A stretch of DNA of 64,000 bases from Sciurus carolinensis (taxonomy: Eukaryota > Chordata > Mammalia > Rodentia > Sciuridae), in the NCBI RefSeq assembly GCF_902686445.1, contig NC_062232.1:74789440-74853439 (forward strand), written 5' to 3'. The stretch's first letter is position 1. Each line of letters opens with the position of its first letter. A program made the position numbers and the translations under genes. Below the pieces are notes generated by a model. That model ran no database searches and was not told where the DNA came from. It saw only the letters and a list, made by a program, of their open reading frames with translations. Shown piece by piece: positions 1 to 12,565 of the stretch.

Positions 1-1861
1 TGTATCTTTGATTCTGTGCTACTTCTATTGTCTAACAAAATCATCTAGTTATAGTTGACAGGGAATTAATTTTGATAGACTCAATCTGACTGAGTTAATA
101 CCGTGTCATATAGTCAAAACGTCTGGAGTAAACATTATCATAATAGTCTTTTATGGACAATGATTAGAACTGGAGATGAAAGCAGTATAAATGTGGGAGT
201 TAAAAAGGAACTGCAATCTATTGAAACCATTAAATTCTAAGAAAAAGTTTGTCTTACATACGAACTCTACTAACTTTTTTAAATTAATTGATGATTTCAC
301 AGAAGCTGATGCTCTAGATAGAGAAACTCATGCCAAAATATAAATATTTTGAGAAAAATACTTGATTACCTTGAAAATAGCATTGCTTACAGAACAAAAT
401 TTTCTAAGCAAATGAAAAATGGTGAACCTTAATTGTCTTTAGAAGATTCTACTCCTTCTCTGAGACTCATCAGTAGTGCATTGCAAGGCTCACTGAATGA
501 CTATAATTATTGTTTTAATGATGTGGTTTCCTAGGGTTGGGATTAGACTGTGATTCTCTTAGATTTATGCATGTAACATAATCTAAAACTGAACTGCATA
601 ATTCTTTCCTAATTGATAGTTCTATTTAACTGTACCCTGCCTATCTCTTTGGAAAGTGTGTGTGCCTAAAAAGCATAAGTGATTTTGGCATTGATTTGAG
701 GGAGGTATCAATTTTACAAAGGCACATAAATGCTGTCAAAATTCTTTCAAATAATATAGGAAGAAAATTAATCTTATTTTTTAAACTATGTTAAATATTA
801 GCAAGGAATTCATGAATTCTTTGTCTAATTCAGATGGCAGATAGAAAGATGCCATACTCATTAGAGATATTTTTGAATTTTGAATGCATGAAAGACCTTC
901 TCAGCTTTTGGATCAATCATCATGCTTTTCATTCAGCTGTTTGTGTTTAATTATTTTTTTCTCACAGAAAATTTTCTGTAACAGCTACTTTTAGCAGTTA
1001 GAACTATTGTAAACATTTTTGTACTGCTAATGTTTTCTAGTGTTTCCCTTCCCTCCTATTGTTGATGGAGAATTGAATTGGACAAGATAAGAGAAAATAT
1101 TGAAAAATGTCACAAAAATATCTGGTTTTATTCAAGTAGAAAATTGGAGTTACAGGACTCAACCAGAATTAAGACCAAATATTGAAATTTCAATTAAAAG
1201 TGCCATTGTATTGAACTATTAAGTCTTACCTTCTGAAAGAACTAGCCATTACATTTTTGCAGAACAGCTTAGTTTCTAAAATATAATATATAAAATCCAA
1301 ATATCATGGGGAAAGATCTTAAACACACTGAGCCCAATTCAATACCCATGTAACTCTTTGAAATATCCCCTCAGGATTTCAAAGGATGTGAACTGTTAAA
1401 AAAAAAAAGGAACACTTTCATCTAGAAAGATCCCATAATGTCCAACAGTTAGAAGCGAATCTGTCTATACATTATTACTCAATATAGGGTAAAAGCAGAC
1501 TCCTTTCAGGGCACAGAATAAAAGACCATTGCATAGGTGAAATTAATCATGTATTTTAAACTGAATTCTCAGAGCTGCTTTAGCAATACCATTTTTGCAA
1601 AAGGAAAAAGAAATGTAACAAAGACCTTGTTTTTTAAAGACCTTGAATTTCTTGGTTTTCCCACTCCCAGGAAAACCTTCTTTTCTGAAATTAGAAAAAA
1701 TTAACTCACATAAAAATAAAAAAAATTAAGAGATATACAAGATGTAGATATGCTTCACCCTCTCCTAATTCTGCAGTTTCTCATCAACAAAGAAGAGCCT
1801 AGTTTCTGTTACAATATACATAACTAAATAATTTAATTTTGAAGAAAAGTGTTCCAATGGA
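1..1861. other. Unrecognised AT-rich non-coding DNA
   Basis: No open frame of gene-like length, splice-flanked exon candidate, RNA gene or repeat that I recognise. Base composition is AT-rich with scattered A and T runs. Ancient, unrecognisable repeats cannot be excluded. Confidence 0.6.
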
Positions 1862-2010
1862 GTACACTCAGACTTCCTGGATTAAAGTCTCAGCTGTGCC
1901 CCCTTACTAGTGGTTTAGCATGTAGTAGGACATTTAGGTTCCCTGTGCCTCAGTTTTCCTCATTCTAACAGCAGCTGCCTCAAAGCACTTTTGTATATTT
2001 TCATGGATGA
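1862..2010 (+). repeat. MIR SINE remnant
   Basis: The stretch follows the core of a mammalian-wide interspersed repeat: a 'cttcctggattaaagtc' segment, then 'gtgcccccttactagtgg', then the typical 'ctgtgcctcagttttcctc' stretch. MIRs are tRNA-derived SINEs that stopped moving before the placental radiation, so divergence is expected. Boundaries are approximate. Confidence 0.7.
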
Positions 2011-2164
2011 GTATACTTTCTGAATATAGACATATTTACAGAATTTAAAATATTTTTTCTTGGACTAATGAATATTCTTAGGTCTTTTTAGTTTGTGTCT
2101 ATACAAACCACCTGAATGTATTGAAAAACTGCAACTCCACAGTTGTTTATGAGGACTTGATATT

Positions 2165-2199
2165 ATTCATTTTATTTATTTATTTATTTATTTATTTTA
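2165..2199. repeat. (TTTA)n microsatellite
   Basis: About eight tandem copies of a tetranucleotide TTTA/ATTT unit, slightly imperfect at its ends. It is not clearly attached to a SINE tail. Confidence 0.85.
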
Positions 2200-4599
2200 G
2201 AGGTTGTGCATTTCTACTAAGCTGCCACTTGATGTCCAGGCTCATAGTGGGGAACCACGCTTTGGGAGCTAACTACTAACAAAGGTTTTCATTGGAAAAT
2301 CAAAATAAATCAATTGGTACTGATCAATCCAGGCATTAAATAACTCATGATGATCTGTGGAAAAGCCTCAAAAAATATTTTATATTTTAAGATGTATTAA
2401 ATTTGATCATACTCGAGTTAATATTACACATGCTTGTGTGTACTATATGCTTTATACCAAGGTGTTAAAAAGCATTACAGAAATTTTGAAGTGTTAGTGA
2501 TAACTTGTTTGATATTTTCAATAAGAGACTTCCCTTCCATTCTGTCTCTACTGTCCCCACACATGTACATAACACATACACCTACAAAAATGCAAATACA
2601 CACAATGTACTTTATCTGACAATTATTATTTGAAAAGCAATACGTTGCTATAAAATATCACCCATCTCATCTAGGCAAAGATAAAGGCTATTTTTAATTT
2701 GGTGTGTAACTATACACAAACTGTTTATTTCTAAGAAGCTAATCAGGAGAACAACAAATAGGACAGGTAGAGCATTAGCAAGGTAGAGAACCAGTTGCAT
2801 TGCCAAAGAGAGAAAGCACGTAACTTCTATGCACGTGGGGGCATTATGTTTCCCATTGCACACAAGCTGATTAAAAATTCTTCAATTTAGTGAATCAAAA
2901 TGCAGTCTGTAAAAAAAAAAATTCTTCAATTTCTTCAAGCAGTTTTCAGAATGGAGAAGGTGAACAAAGGAAGCCAAGAACATCATAGAAAATAGATGAA
3001 AAGACAGATATGTTTCCCATTGAATATGGGGTGTTGGACTCTTTTATTTGACAAGTTTTGCAAGTACCCAGAAAATTCTCCCTTTTGTGTATGCCTTCTG
3101 AGTCATAAAAATGAAATGTCCTGTTGTTAAAGTTCTAATAGTTTTGGGAAGCATATTTGCTTAGCAATTCAATGTGGATGTATTCTATGATAGGAACTTT
3201 AATTGGATAACTGCTGATTATGTGGGAGTTTTATTTCTTTCTTTATCTCATTGCTTACTAATATATCCTAGTTTAGTTTGAAAGAGTGAAGAATTATTGA
3301 CTGATTATTTGTTCTTGCATCTTGTTTTATTATCATCATTCATTTTCTTTGCAATCTCCCCTCCCAGTGTGTTTTAGTAGGCTCTGTGCCTCAAGTCTAA
3401 TGGACATAAAATGAAGGGAAGTTGTGGTTTTAGTATGCATAATGTTTTCTGAATATAGATGCTTAAGGAAATTGTAGACAGATGTCTTTTCATCTCTCAC
3501 AGTATATGACTTTTTCTCTTCCATGTTAGGAATCAAAGAGAGTCAAGTTCTATTCAACATTGTAGTTGATTTGAATTAAATCTTCAAAATTTATTTATTA
3601 TTTTATTTATTTCAAATTATTTTAGGATTCTCAAGTTAAAAATCAGAACATTTTCCAGAAATCAATAGGGAATTTTAGCAATAGCACCAGTAATTATAAT
3701 CATGTATCCAAAGTAAAATATTCATGTTTAAATTTACACTCTTTTCTTCATAAGTGGGTGGAATGATATTTCAGAAGGCATAGATTAATATGTCATTGCT
3801 AATTTGTAAATCAGGTTTACCCTCACACTCCAGAGACATACATGAAAATGAAAATTACTCCTCATGGTAGGGATTAACATATTGAAGTTGAGACAAAGTA
3901 ACTCTTACCAGGAAGGAATAATAAGAGTACTTGGCACTTTTATAACTTTCTCAAATTTTCATAGAAATAAACTATCTTTAATATTGTGCTTTTATTGTGT
4001 AGATCAGCCAGTTTTTTAACTTCTATTATAAGAGCATATCTCTGTGAATTTTAAGTATATTTCTGCAATTCTCTTTACAATGACCTTATTTTATGAGACC
4101 AAGCCATTTCATTGTAATATTTAAGTACCTGGAAAATTGCCATTTTTTCCCAAAAATATTTTTTGGGTTAGCACAAACATAGTTTTCATCAATAAAAATT
4201 AATTTTAAAATATCGTATCTCGAATTTAGTAAGGAAACAGCTATGTGTCAGGAATGTTGAATGCCCTATCAGACTTCAGCCTGTGCTGATTTATAAGGAG
4301 TAATTATCTAATGAAGGTAATGTTAGGCATGCATGAGAGTTCTTGAAGCAATGATTTGCAGTTTTAATAAATTACTGTAGATCAGATGATAATGCCTCAT
4401 TTATATTCTTTTTCCTCTTCTTGAATCTACATATTTAAGTAAATACAGAAGTGGCTTTTAAGGGAAAAAAAATCATTTATGTGGAAAAGTAAATGGTCCT
4501 TAGATGGATACAGGAATTTATCCTAGTATCCTTCTTAAGTAACTCCTTCCTTCTTTTGAGGGATAGATTAATTTCATTATTATCTACTTACTTTACTAC
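2200..4599. other. Unrecognised AT-rich non-coding DNA
   Basis: I see no gene or confidently recognisable repeat. Open frames here are under 72 codons, lack family resemblance and have no supporting context. Confidence 0.55.
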
Positions 4600-4730
4600 T
4601 GCATATTCAGTGAAGAGAACATGATTTAAGAATAAGGAGATATGGTCCAGATTTTGTCAATAACAATTATTTTCTTTAAGTCTATGTTATATACTTGCAA
4701 AATAAAAAGTATGGACTAGCTCTACAGTTT
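4600..4730 (+). repeat. Possible MIR remnant
   Basis: A faint match to the second half of a MIR: a 'ggtccagattttgtcaa' stretch followed by 'aaaataaaaagtatggacta', comparable to the 'AAAATGAGG..TTGGACTAGA' part of MIR-like SINEs. Highly decayed. Confidence 0.3.
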
Positions 4731-6148
4731 TACAGTTCAATTTTTCCATATATAATAATATAATTGCATTGAAAAAGCAATTTAAAAATTCTCTTTTCTG
4801 TTATATTAATTTGTTAATGTTGAACAATAACTATCTGTAATGCCTGTTGTTCCATGCTAAATGATTGAATCAGAATTTTCATTCTGAGAAATCAAAATGG
4901 TGGAGAATATTAAAAATATAACTTAAGGATGAAGGTTGAAAACTTAGAATATCTAAAAAAATCCTCATCAGCTTAATACTGGGAGAATATGTTACCCAGT
5001 TTAAGCCTCAAGGGAAATTCTAGTAGACAAATATGTTTAATTTTAAAAATGCAGGAGAAACAAAGGATACATTTTAAATCATCACAACCATTAATAAAAC
5101 ATATTTCTAAAAATGATTATTAATGAACTCTACTATACATGTTGATTCAGTGTCAAGGACTCACTGATACTGAATCAATCATTTATAAATTTGAAGAGAG
5201 AGTAGAAAATTTCCTAGAGCACTCTGATAAACTGAGTAATTGAAGTAAATGATAGTACACAAAGAGAAGAGTTACATATGAGAATTTTTTATTTTAATAT
5301 TTTGAAATTTAGATTAAATTATCCAAAATATAACCATTATTTTTCATGAACTATTTAGTAAATTAAAAATATACAAGACTCTTTAATTGGTGCTGCTTCA
5401 GAAATGGAGGGTGAATTTGTTGGCAAAATATTAAATAAATGTCCCATATTTATTATCTGCCACATAGAGTTGGCTCATGCATTGTGTCATTACAACACTG
5501 TCCTCTATTTTATCAGAAATGCCTAAGGTTTTTCAAGATTTTCCTTGGATATTTTTGTCACACACTTCTCAGTTCCATAGAATTTTTCTTAACAACCTTA
5601 AATCTTATAATTGCTTCTTGGGAAAATACAAGATGAATAAAAAAACATTGTATTATCAACTTATTCTGTTACATTTGTTGTTTTATGTTTTTTTATTTCT
5701 TACATTTTCTGAAAGTATAGACATAAATATCATCATTTAGAGATTTTTGATTAGTTGGAAAAATATTATCTAGTCAAATATTAAGATATAAAATATGTGT
5801 TTTTCTTCCTATAAAACTGTTAAGGGCTTATGTTTTCTATGGGATAATGATAAGCCTTACGTCCCTGTGGATTGTTAAACAGAGATGATTTTTTTCATGA
5901 GATTTCATTGGAAGTGGGGAGGAAGTATGTATGTGGTTAAAGGCAAAGTTAATTACATACTACATTCTTTTTTAACACACTATGAAGAAACTTGCTTCGT
6001 TCTGTTTGGAACTAGTAATAATGTTTAGTGGTTGTATTTTAGTTAAGAGTATTGAGTACAGGTTAAACAAATGTAATGAACACACTCGTGAACATAGTAT
6101 CACATTGGGATCAATTAAAGACTCTAGTTATACCACACAAATATACAC

Positions 6149-6150
<2 letters not shown>
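4731..6150. other. Unrecognised AT-rich non-coding DNA
   Basis: Nothing recognisable. The longest frames (about 65-87 codons around 5440-5740) overlap each other in different frames and have AT-driven composition, so they look like chance. Confidence 0.55.
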
Positions 6151-6151
<1 letters not shown>

Positions 6152-6188
<37 letters not shown>

Positions 6189-6215
6189 CAATTATACATA
6201 TATATATATATATAG
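6152..6215. repeat. (TA)n microsatellite, interrupted
   Basis: Two TA dinucleotide runs separated by a short 'gttcaattataca' interruption. The same 'tagttcaat' follows each run, suggesting a local duplication of the array and its flank. Confidence 0.9.
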
Positions 6216-6950
6216 TTCAATAATATTTTGTATCTTGTGGTACTTCTGGAATGAGAAACAAAGAAAGTTCTTAGATGCCCATGAAATATTATATTAAAGA
6301 CTTACATATCTGGCATATCCTCAATGACAAATCACTTTACTATAACTTTAAATGGATTTAATTTTTTGTGAAATATAATATACAATTCAAGTTTCAAAAA
6401 TTCAAGTTTCTTCTTAGTTTATTAACATGACAATTATACTGCTAATTCTTAATTGAATTTCAAATGCAATTTCTGATACCCTCAACATCTACTACATAAA
6501 TACAATACAGAGGTTATTCTCATTTTCATTAATTTAGTTTAATGAATCATATCTTAATTTATATACTTAAATGTCTTGAAACTTTAGTCCAAGTTAGGCC
6601 ATTCACCTTGTTTAAGTTCCAAGGTACTGTGGAGTTTGCTGTAGAAATGATGATGGCCTTCATATGATGGTAAGATATTTTAAATCTGCAAAGAGTTTCA
6701 TAGAATGTCTTGTGTTTTTTAAAAAGTGTACTGTGTAATTATAGCTGTTTTACCATTTATTCCTAACAATTCAATATGAAATAGTGAAATAGCTTTGTCT
6801 CTGAAAGTGTAGCTTGCTTTTGATGTCAACATAATTTATAGGGATAACCACTGAGTGGTACATCATAGGACTTTAAAATACATATTATAATGTCTTAAAT
6901 CTTGTTATATGTAAAATTTGAATCTTCTCTGCTTATTTTGTAACTCAGTG
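6216..6950. other. Unrecognised non-coding DNA
   Basis: No gene or recognisable repeat seen. Confidence 0.55.
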
Positions 6951-6964
6951 GAAAATTAGTGTCA

Positions 6965-7063
6965 GGGCTTGGGTTATAGCTCAGTGGTAGAGGACTTGCC
7001 CAGCATGTGCAAGAAGGCACTGGGTTCAATCCTCAGGACTGCCAAAAAAATAAATAAATAAAA
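6965..7063 (+). repeat. ID-family SINE with plain A-rich tail
   Basis: The body carries the ID/tRNA-Ala-derived promoter signature (A-box-like 'tagctcagtggtagagg', B-box-like 'gggttcaatcct') and ends in a (TAAA)n tail. It is flanked by a 14-bp target duplication 'gaaaattagtgtca' at 6951-6964 and 'gaaagttagtgtca' at 7064-7077 (one mismatch), which defines the insertion exactly. ID elements are copied by RNA polymerase III and mobilised by L1 proteins. Confidence 0.88.
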
Positions 7064-7077
7064 GAAAGTTAGTGTCA

Positions 7078-8645
7078 AAGTTTGACTAATTAGAAACCTA
7101 CACTGACAAAGATCATTTATAAATAATGTGAGAAATAAATTCCTTGAACAGGAAATTTATTTTCGAAAGGAAAGAGTAGAAAAAGAGTAAAAATGGAAAT
7201 AAAAATCATGGGTAAGATATACTTTAAGAACAATGTAAATTATTGACTTCTATGTTTTAAATGTTATTTGACAACCAAACTTCCTTCTGAAATTCTAGCT
7301 TATATTTGACAACCTAAATACTGATCAAAGGGTGAGATTTAGTGGGGGAGGAATGTTTTTACTAACGTATTTTATACACATAATAAAAAATAAAATAGGC
7401 TCGAAATATGACAAATTATAAAACTAAATGTACTAGATTTCATATTATTCACCTACTAAAAGGTGAATAATACACATAAATATAAGAAATCTTACTACAA
7501 TGATTCTAGAAATGATGATAGAGAGCTTCCAGAACAAAGTTACTTGTTACAGCAAAATAATGATAAATTATAAAATTAAGTAAAATAAAGTTTCTGTGTT
7601 TATTTACAACTAAAAATATTTTTTAACAAATGAAGACATACTAAGACATTTAGACAGAAGATCACTCTATGTCTTGAGATAATGAAACTTCTTAGATATT
7701 CAAATATTTTCTGGGTTACATATGAACTCAAATCAGTATAAATTGTTTCTTCCCAGATCTCTAATTTTAAAATCAGAAAAGTTCCTAGTTACTTTTGTTG
7801 AAAACATTATGAATTATTTCATGAGTTATTTTTATATATGCCAAGTATCTGTTTATATGTGTGTGCAGGGATGTGTTGAATGTTTACTTGGTATTTATTT
7901 TGTAGAATATGAATCCATAAGTTACTTCCTGCATTCCTCCCATGAGTTTAAAAATAAATCTCTTCCGGTTGCTAAATCAAGTTGTAAATACCTCATTTTG
8001 TCTGCTACTACACCAAGTCATAAGAAGAGAAAGGTTGCTTTTCCATATTTTACCCCTGGTCTCATCTTATGTCACTGAGTGCTGATTATAAGTACTATTA
8101 GTGAAGCAGAAATCAGCATGGAGCACTCGAGCTGCTTTTCAAATAAAGTTCTTATTTCAGCATTTAGTTTCCCAAAAGACTTTTAATCAAGGTTATGGGA
8201 AAGTCCATAAACTTTCTGCTGAATATTTAACAAGCTGGAGGTCACTGCAAACATGTCTTATCAAGGGCAAGGGAAATAAGATCGCAATCAGGAAAATAGA
8301 AGAATGGGAGATAAGGAATGCTTTATCTCCTAGATAAAATCTAAGAAAAAAAATCAAAGTTACTCACATTTACAGGTTTCCTTTGTAGGATTTAATTTTC
8401 CTCCTTTGAGCCATCATTTTCAAAAAATGGTAAATAGGAGTAATTTCTTTGATTCAATTCACTGGCTTATCTTTGAGATGCTGATTGGAATTAATTTTAC
8501 ACAATGGTGATACTGGCAGAATTTAACTAAGATGACTTTAGACTGTTTAATATTAAAAGCATAATTCCTTTTGATAAAAGAAGTTTTATCAAAATTAAAT
8601 GTACCATGTGATAATTGTACATTTTCTAATTGACCTTCCCTACTT
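7078..8645. other. Unrecognised non-coding DNA
   Basis: Contains two non-overlapping chance-like frames (118 codons at 7722-8078, 78 codons at 8101-8337). Neither has a recognisable domain, signal peptide or repeat pattern, and both are Lys/Phe/Ser-rich as expected from AT-rich DNA. No repeat family recognised. Confidence 0.5.
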
Positions 8646-8863
8646 TTTCTTTTTTAAATTTGGTACCAGAGACTGAACTCAGGGGTGCTGAAACATTTAG
8701 TCACATCCCTAGACCCAGATGCCATTTTTTTTTTTGAGACAGAGTTTTTCTAAGATGGTTAAGGCCTCCCTAAGTTGCAGAGGCTGGCTTTGAACTTTCA
8801 ATCCTCTTGCCTCAGCTTTCTGAGCTCCTGGGATTACAGGTGTGTAGCACCATGACTGGTACA
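8646..8863 (-). repeat. B1-ID dimeric SINE
   Basis: On the + strand this reads as the reverse of a composite SINE: an ID-type half ('ggtaccagagactgaactca'), a T-rich linker where the A-rich middle is reversed, then a B1-type half ending 'tgggattacaggtgtg'. This fused B1 plus ID layout repeats many times in the window and is typical of squirrel genomes. Confidence 0.9.
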
Positions 8864-9960
8864 ATTGTTCTGCTTTTATCAAGACTAAAACCAAAAAGTT
8901 AACAAAACTATATTTCACCATCACAGGAATCCAAATTTATGAAAGAGGAGAGCAACATAGATTTGAAAATACCTTCATATTAAATATTTTCTAATGTGAA
9001 GCACTTCCAGTATTGTTTGATTACTGAAAATGATGATAAATAATAAAAACAGAAAAGCATGCTTTGCATTTTGAGGGGCACATAGGGATATTTTGGGGTC
9101 TTTATGGTAAGGATAAATTATGGTCCTCTATGTAATATATCTATTGTGAAATAAATGAATGAATGACTTTGTTACTCCATCCTCACTTAATAGGGAAGTT
9201 AAGTCTTTTTATTGATCACCTAGAAATGTAGTGAAATTTTCAATTATATCTGCTCTGACTATATTACTCTGAATAATTCATAACATTCTCTACAAGGCAT
9301 TTAGCCTTAACATTTCCTCTTTTTGAGGTAAAAATGTACTACTGTTTGTTACTTATCTTTAATTACATGTGTTAGAATGGAAGTCTTATTCTTTTCTAAA
9401 ATGATTTTTTTAAGGAAAACATACAGATTAGAAGTTCAAATAGTTAACACTTTACCACCTGTTTTAGAAGAAGTCAACGTACAAAAATTGGCTCCAAAGG
9501 TGGAAGTTGAAACTTAACAAAGAGGCAGACAGGATGAGGACTGCACAGAGTGCACTGTATTAGGATCTTACAGACAGAAGTGTGTCTTGGTAGCAGTGAA
9601 ACAGGTAAAACAGCAACTGAGGCAGGAAGAAAACGTTTATATGTTAAGCTAGACAAATGTGGTTCATGGCCAATAGGAATTTAACTGGGTTTTCTCACAA
9701 GCTATTAACATACTGAACATCAATTAAGAAACGATCTTCAATATGGCATGAAATGTTCGTCTTTCTTAACAACTTTACCTGTACTTTAAATTTTGGAAAT
9801 GTGATAGGGTCACCAGGTGGACAAAAGTGACTGTTGAAACTAAGGGGACTGTCATCATGTTAAGCTGGATCCTTATACTGCCTTTCTGCTTACATACCTT
9901 TGGAACTCTTAGAGTTTAAGTAGCACTGTGAATAGCTGACTAGGCTTTAGATGAGTTATT
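8864..9960. other. Unrecognised non-coding DNA
   Basis: No gene or repeat recognised. A somewhat GC-richer patch at 9460-9660 has a 60-codon antisense frame that looks like chance. Confidence 0.5.
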
Positions 9961-9961
9961 T

Positions 9962-10048
9962 TTATTTCTTATTTGTTCTTTTTGGATCTACATGACAGTA
10001 TAGTGTATTTTGACATATCATACATACATTTTTTAGTCTAATCACTAA
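9962..10048 (-). repeat. L1 3'-end fragment
   Basis: The + strand text 'ttatttgttctttttggatc' followed by 'catgacagtatagtgtattt' is the reverse of the L1 3' terminus seen in sense at 18640-18710. It is therefore a short, heavily 5'-truncated L1 copy in minus orientation. Confidence 0.7.
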
Positions 10049-10364
10049 ATTTCACTCCTCATCTATTCTATGAGTAAGATAGGCAGATATTAGATAATAG
10101 ACTTGACTATGTATATTGTAGTCAGATCTGGTCTGTTGCATTTGATATAGGGAACATATAACAGAATGATTTTAAGGGAGGCAGATGATTTGTTGTGTCA
10201 GAACAATTTTCAATGTGTTCTAATATTTTATATTCATAATTTTACTCTCCCCAACACTTTCTATGAAGAAAAATAATGTATGTTACAAGATGGCAGGTGG
10301 TTGTGACTTGGAGGACATTGTATACTCATGCTTGATCAAGTTTGCTCTCCAGCATAATATATAT
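10049..10364. other. Unrecognised non-coding DNA
   Basis: No gene or repeat recognised. Confidence 0.5.
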
Positions 10365-10480
10365 AATAGCGCTTACCTCATTGAATTATTTTAAAGCTCA
10401 AGTGACACGGACAATCAAAATGCTTAGCATTAAATCTGACACACATTATACAATTTAGTAAAGTGTCAATATTAATAATG
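10365..10480 (+). repeat. MIR SINE remnant (3' part)
   Basis: Follows the MIR second half: 'gcttacctcattgaattatt', then 'aagctcaagtgacac', then 'aatgcttagcattaaatc', where the consensus has an ACCTCAT..GTTGT / AAAGCGCTTAGAACAGTGCC arrangement. Confidence 0.6.
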
Positions 10481-10885
10481 GATACCTTTCTAATCAGATT
10501 CAAACTATGGACTCTTTCCCAGAATAATGCACATATGTTAATGCCTCTTAAATTATTTCTTGAAATCTGTGAAGTCTGTGAAAATTTTGATATCTTTGCC
10601 TGAAGAAGAAAGGCAATAAATGTTAGTACATTCAGATAAAATAAATTTCATTGATCATTTTGTATTTCCATACCAATCTACTTGGGTAAATAAGATATTT
10701 ACTTGGAATTATAGAATAAGTGATTTACTTATAATTATAGAATATAATTGTTATATTAAATATTAAATGAGCTAACCAATTGTTTATTTTCATTTAGGCA
10801 GAACTTTAGTTGTAATGTTTTAAATGGTTCTACTACACTTTCTATTATGAAGAACATTATTTTGGCATTTACAATAAGCAACAAG
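10481..10885. other. Unrecognised AT-rich non-coding DNA
   Basis: No gene or repeat recognised. Confidence 0.5.
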
Positions 10886-11084
10886 CCATGTGAAGTTGTA
10901 CACACCTGTAATCCCAGTAACTTGGTAGACTGAGAAGGAAGATCACAAGTTCAAGACCAGCCTCAACAATTTAGTGAGACCCTTTCTTGAAATAATAAAA
11001 AATGACTGGGATGTAGATCAGTAGTAGAGAGAACCCCTGGGTTCAATGCCCAATACTAAACAACAACAATAATAAAATAATAGG
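10886..11084 (+). repeat. B1-ID dimeric SINE, diverged
   Basis: B1-like head ('cacctgtaatcccagtaact', 'agttcaagaccagcctcaac') followed by an A-rich linker and a degraded ID half ('ggatgtagatcagtagtaga', 'gggttcaatgcccaatac') with an (AAT)n/(AAC)n tail. More substitutions than most copies in the window, so an older insertion. Confidence 0.85.
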
Positions 11085-11214
11085 CAAAATATGAACTAAA
11101 ACCTCAGAAACAAGTTAATACCAATTATATTTTAAAATAATAAAATGTAGATATATATAGTAAAATACTTAAACACCAGTGAAAGATATGAATATGAAAG
11201 GAAAAGTCGGTGTG

Positions 11215-12565
11215 TCTCTTGGCACCTTTTTTCATTCCTCCCAATTTCCTGTTACTACAGATAACTTAGGTTAATAGCTTCTATCCTATTTTCTTTCCCC
11301 TCAAATCCGTATCCTAGTATTTATGCATATGTATACAAATGATTTTTTAAATATTACTGCAATAGGAAATGCTAGACATAGGTTTGCATCTTGTTTTATT
11401 CACTTAAAATATATTTTGCATAGTATCACATTTAAAGAAAAGATTTATTTTGGTATATTTAAAGGGGGCATACTAGTCTACATAATTGATTAATAATAAT
11501 TGAGTTATAACTTATTGATCGCAATTTTGGCAGTGTCCAGATTTCTACTAAAACAGACAATGCTTCAATGAATATTCATAAACAGACAATGTAATACTCT
11601 ATCACTAGATAATCTGTTGTGGAAACAATGGAAATGTTGTGTAAAAGGGCATGTGCAATTTTTATCATTAAGTATTTGAATAATTAAGAGAAGAGAATAA
11701 TAAAAACATCATTGTATCCATCCTCTCATATTTTCAAAGCTTACCCTCCTCCCATCTCATTGTCAGATTTCTCTTATTTTTTAAAAATTAAAATATTCTA
11801 GATCTAGTTTCAACCCTCTAAATACTCCTGTACTGAAATTTCCAAGTTACGTAGTTTACAATTCTTGACCATTACACAAACTCCTGCAAAGAACACCCTT
11901 ATGCATGTTTGCTGTTGCTTATTGTTGAAAGTTACTTTGAGTGTTTAGCTCTGTTTAGAATTATAGGGTTGTAGAATATAAGCATGTTCAACTATCTGGT
12001 GTCACTAAGCAGTATATGAGAGTCTGTTGCTTAACATCCTATATCCATTTGAAACTCAGTATTTTATTATTTTCATTTCTATGTTAAATATCCGATATGT
12101 AAAAAATGACATCATTTTGGCTTTTATGAATACTTTCATTTTTTAATTATCAGGTCAAATCTCTTTTCAAAAATGTATTAGTTATTATGGATTTTTTTCT
12201 CCTGCTGATTACTTTTTCATAAATATTGCAAAGGTTTTATTGGATCATTTTTTCTAATTTATATTCTTATTCTTTAAATACTTTTGATAAACTTTTATGC
12301 ATATAGTCCGTATCATCTTTTGATCTCCTATTCCATCTTCTATATATAAATTAAAAGGGTATACTCATTTGCAATCCCACTAAGTGTCCATGAGTTTGCT
12401 ATTTTCTGACACTCTGGATAATATAAAACTGTTTTAATTTTGGTAAGCCGATAGATGAAAAAGTGTCTCATTGCTTTTGAAATATAGTTACCCTTATTTA
12501 TTTGTAAGAGGAGTATCTTAGTATGTCTTAGCATGTGTTTGCCAGAATGTAAATTCCAGATAGAC
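11215..12565 (-). repeat. Ancient L1 (L1ME-like) remnant
   Basis: On the + strand the order is that of a reversed ancient L1: a segment like the 'facing' ORF2 C-terminal code ('gcatcttgttttattcac', 'cagtgtccagatttctac') and, nearer 12350-12500, the recognisable L1ME motif 'catttgcaatcccacta' then 'aattttggtaagccgataga' and 'agtgtctcattgctttt'. No frame survives. The extent between these anchors is inferred. Confidence 0.45.

Noticed and set aside
7722..8078. 118-codon frame as a small gene
   Set aside because: No recognisable domain or codon bias, no supporting signals; its size is compatible with chance in 64 kb read in six frames.
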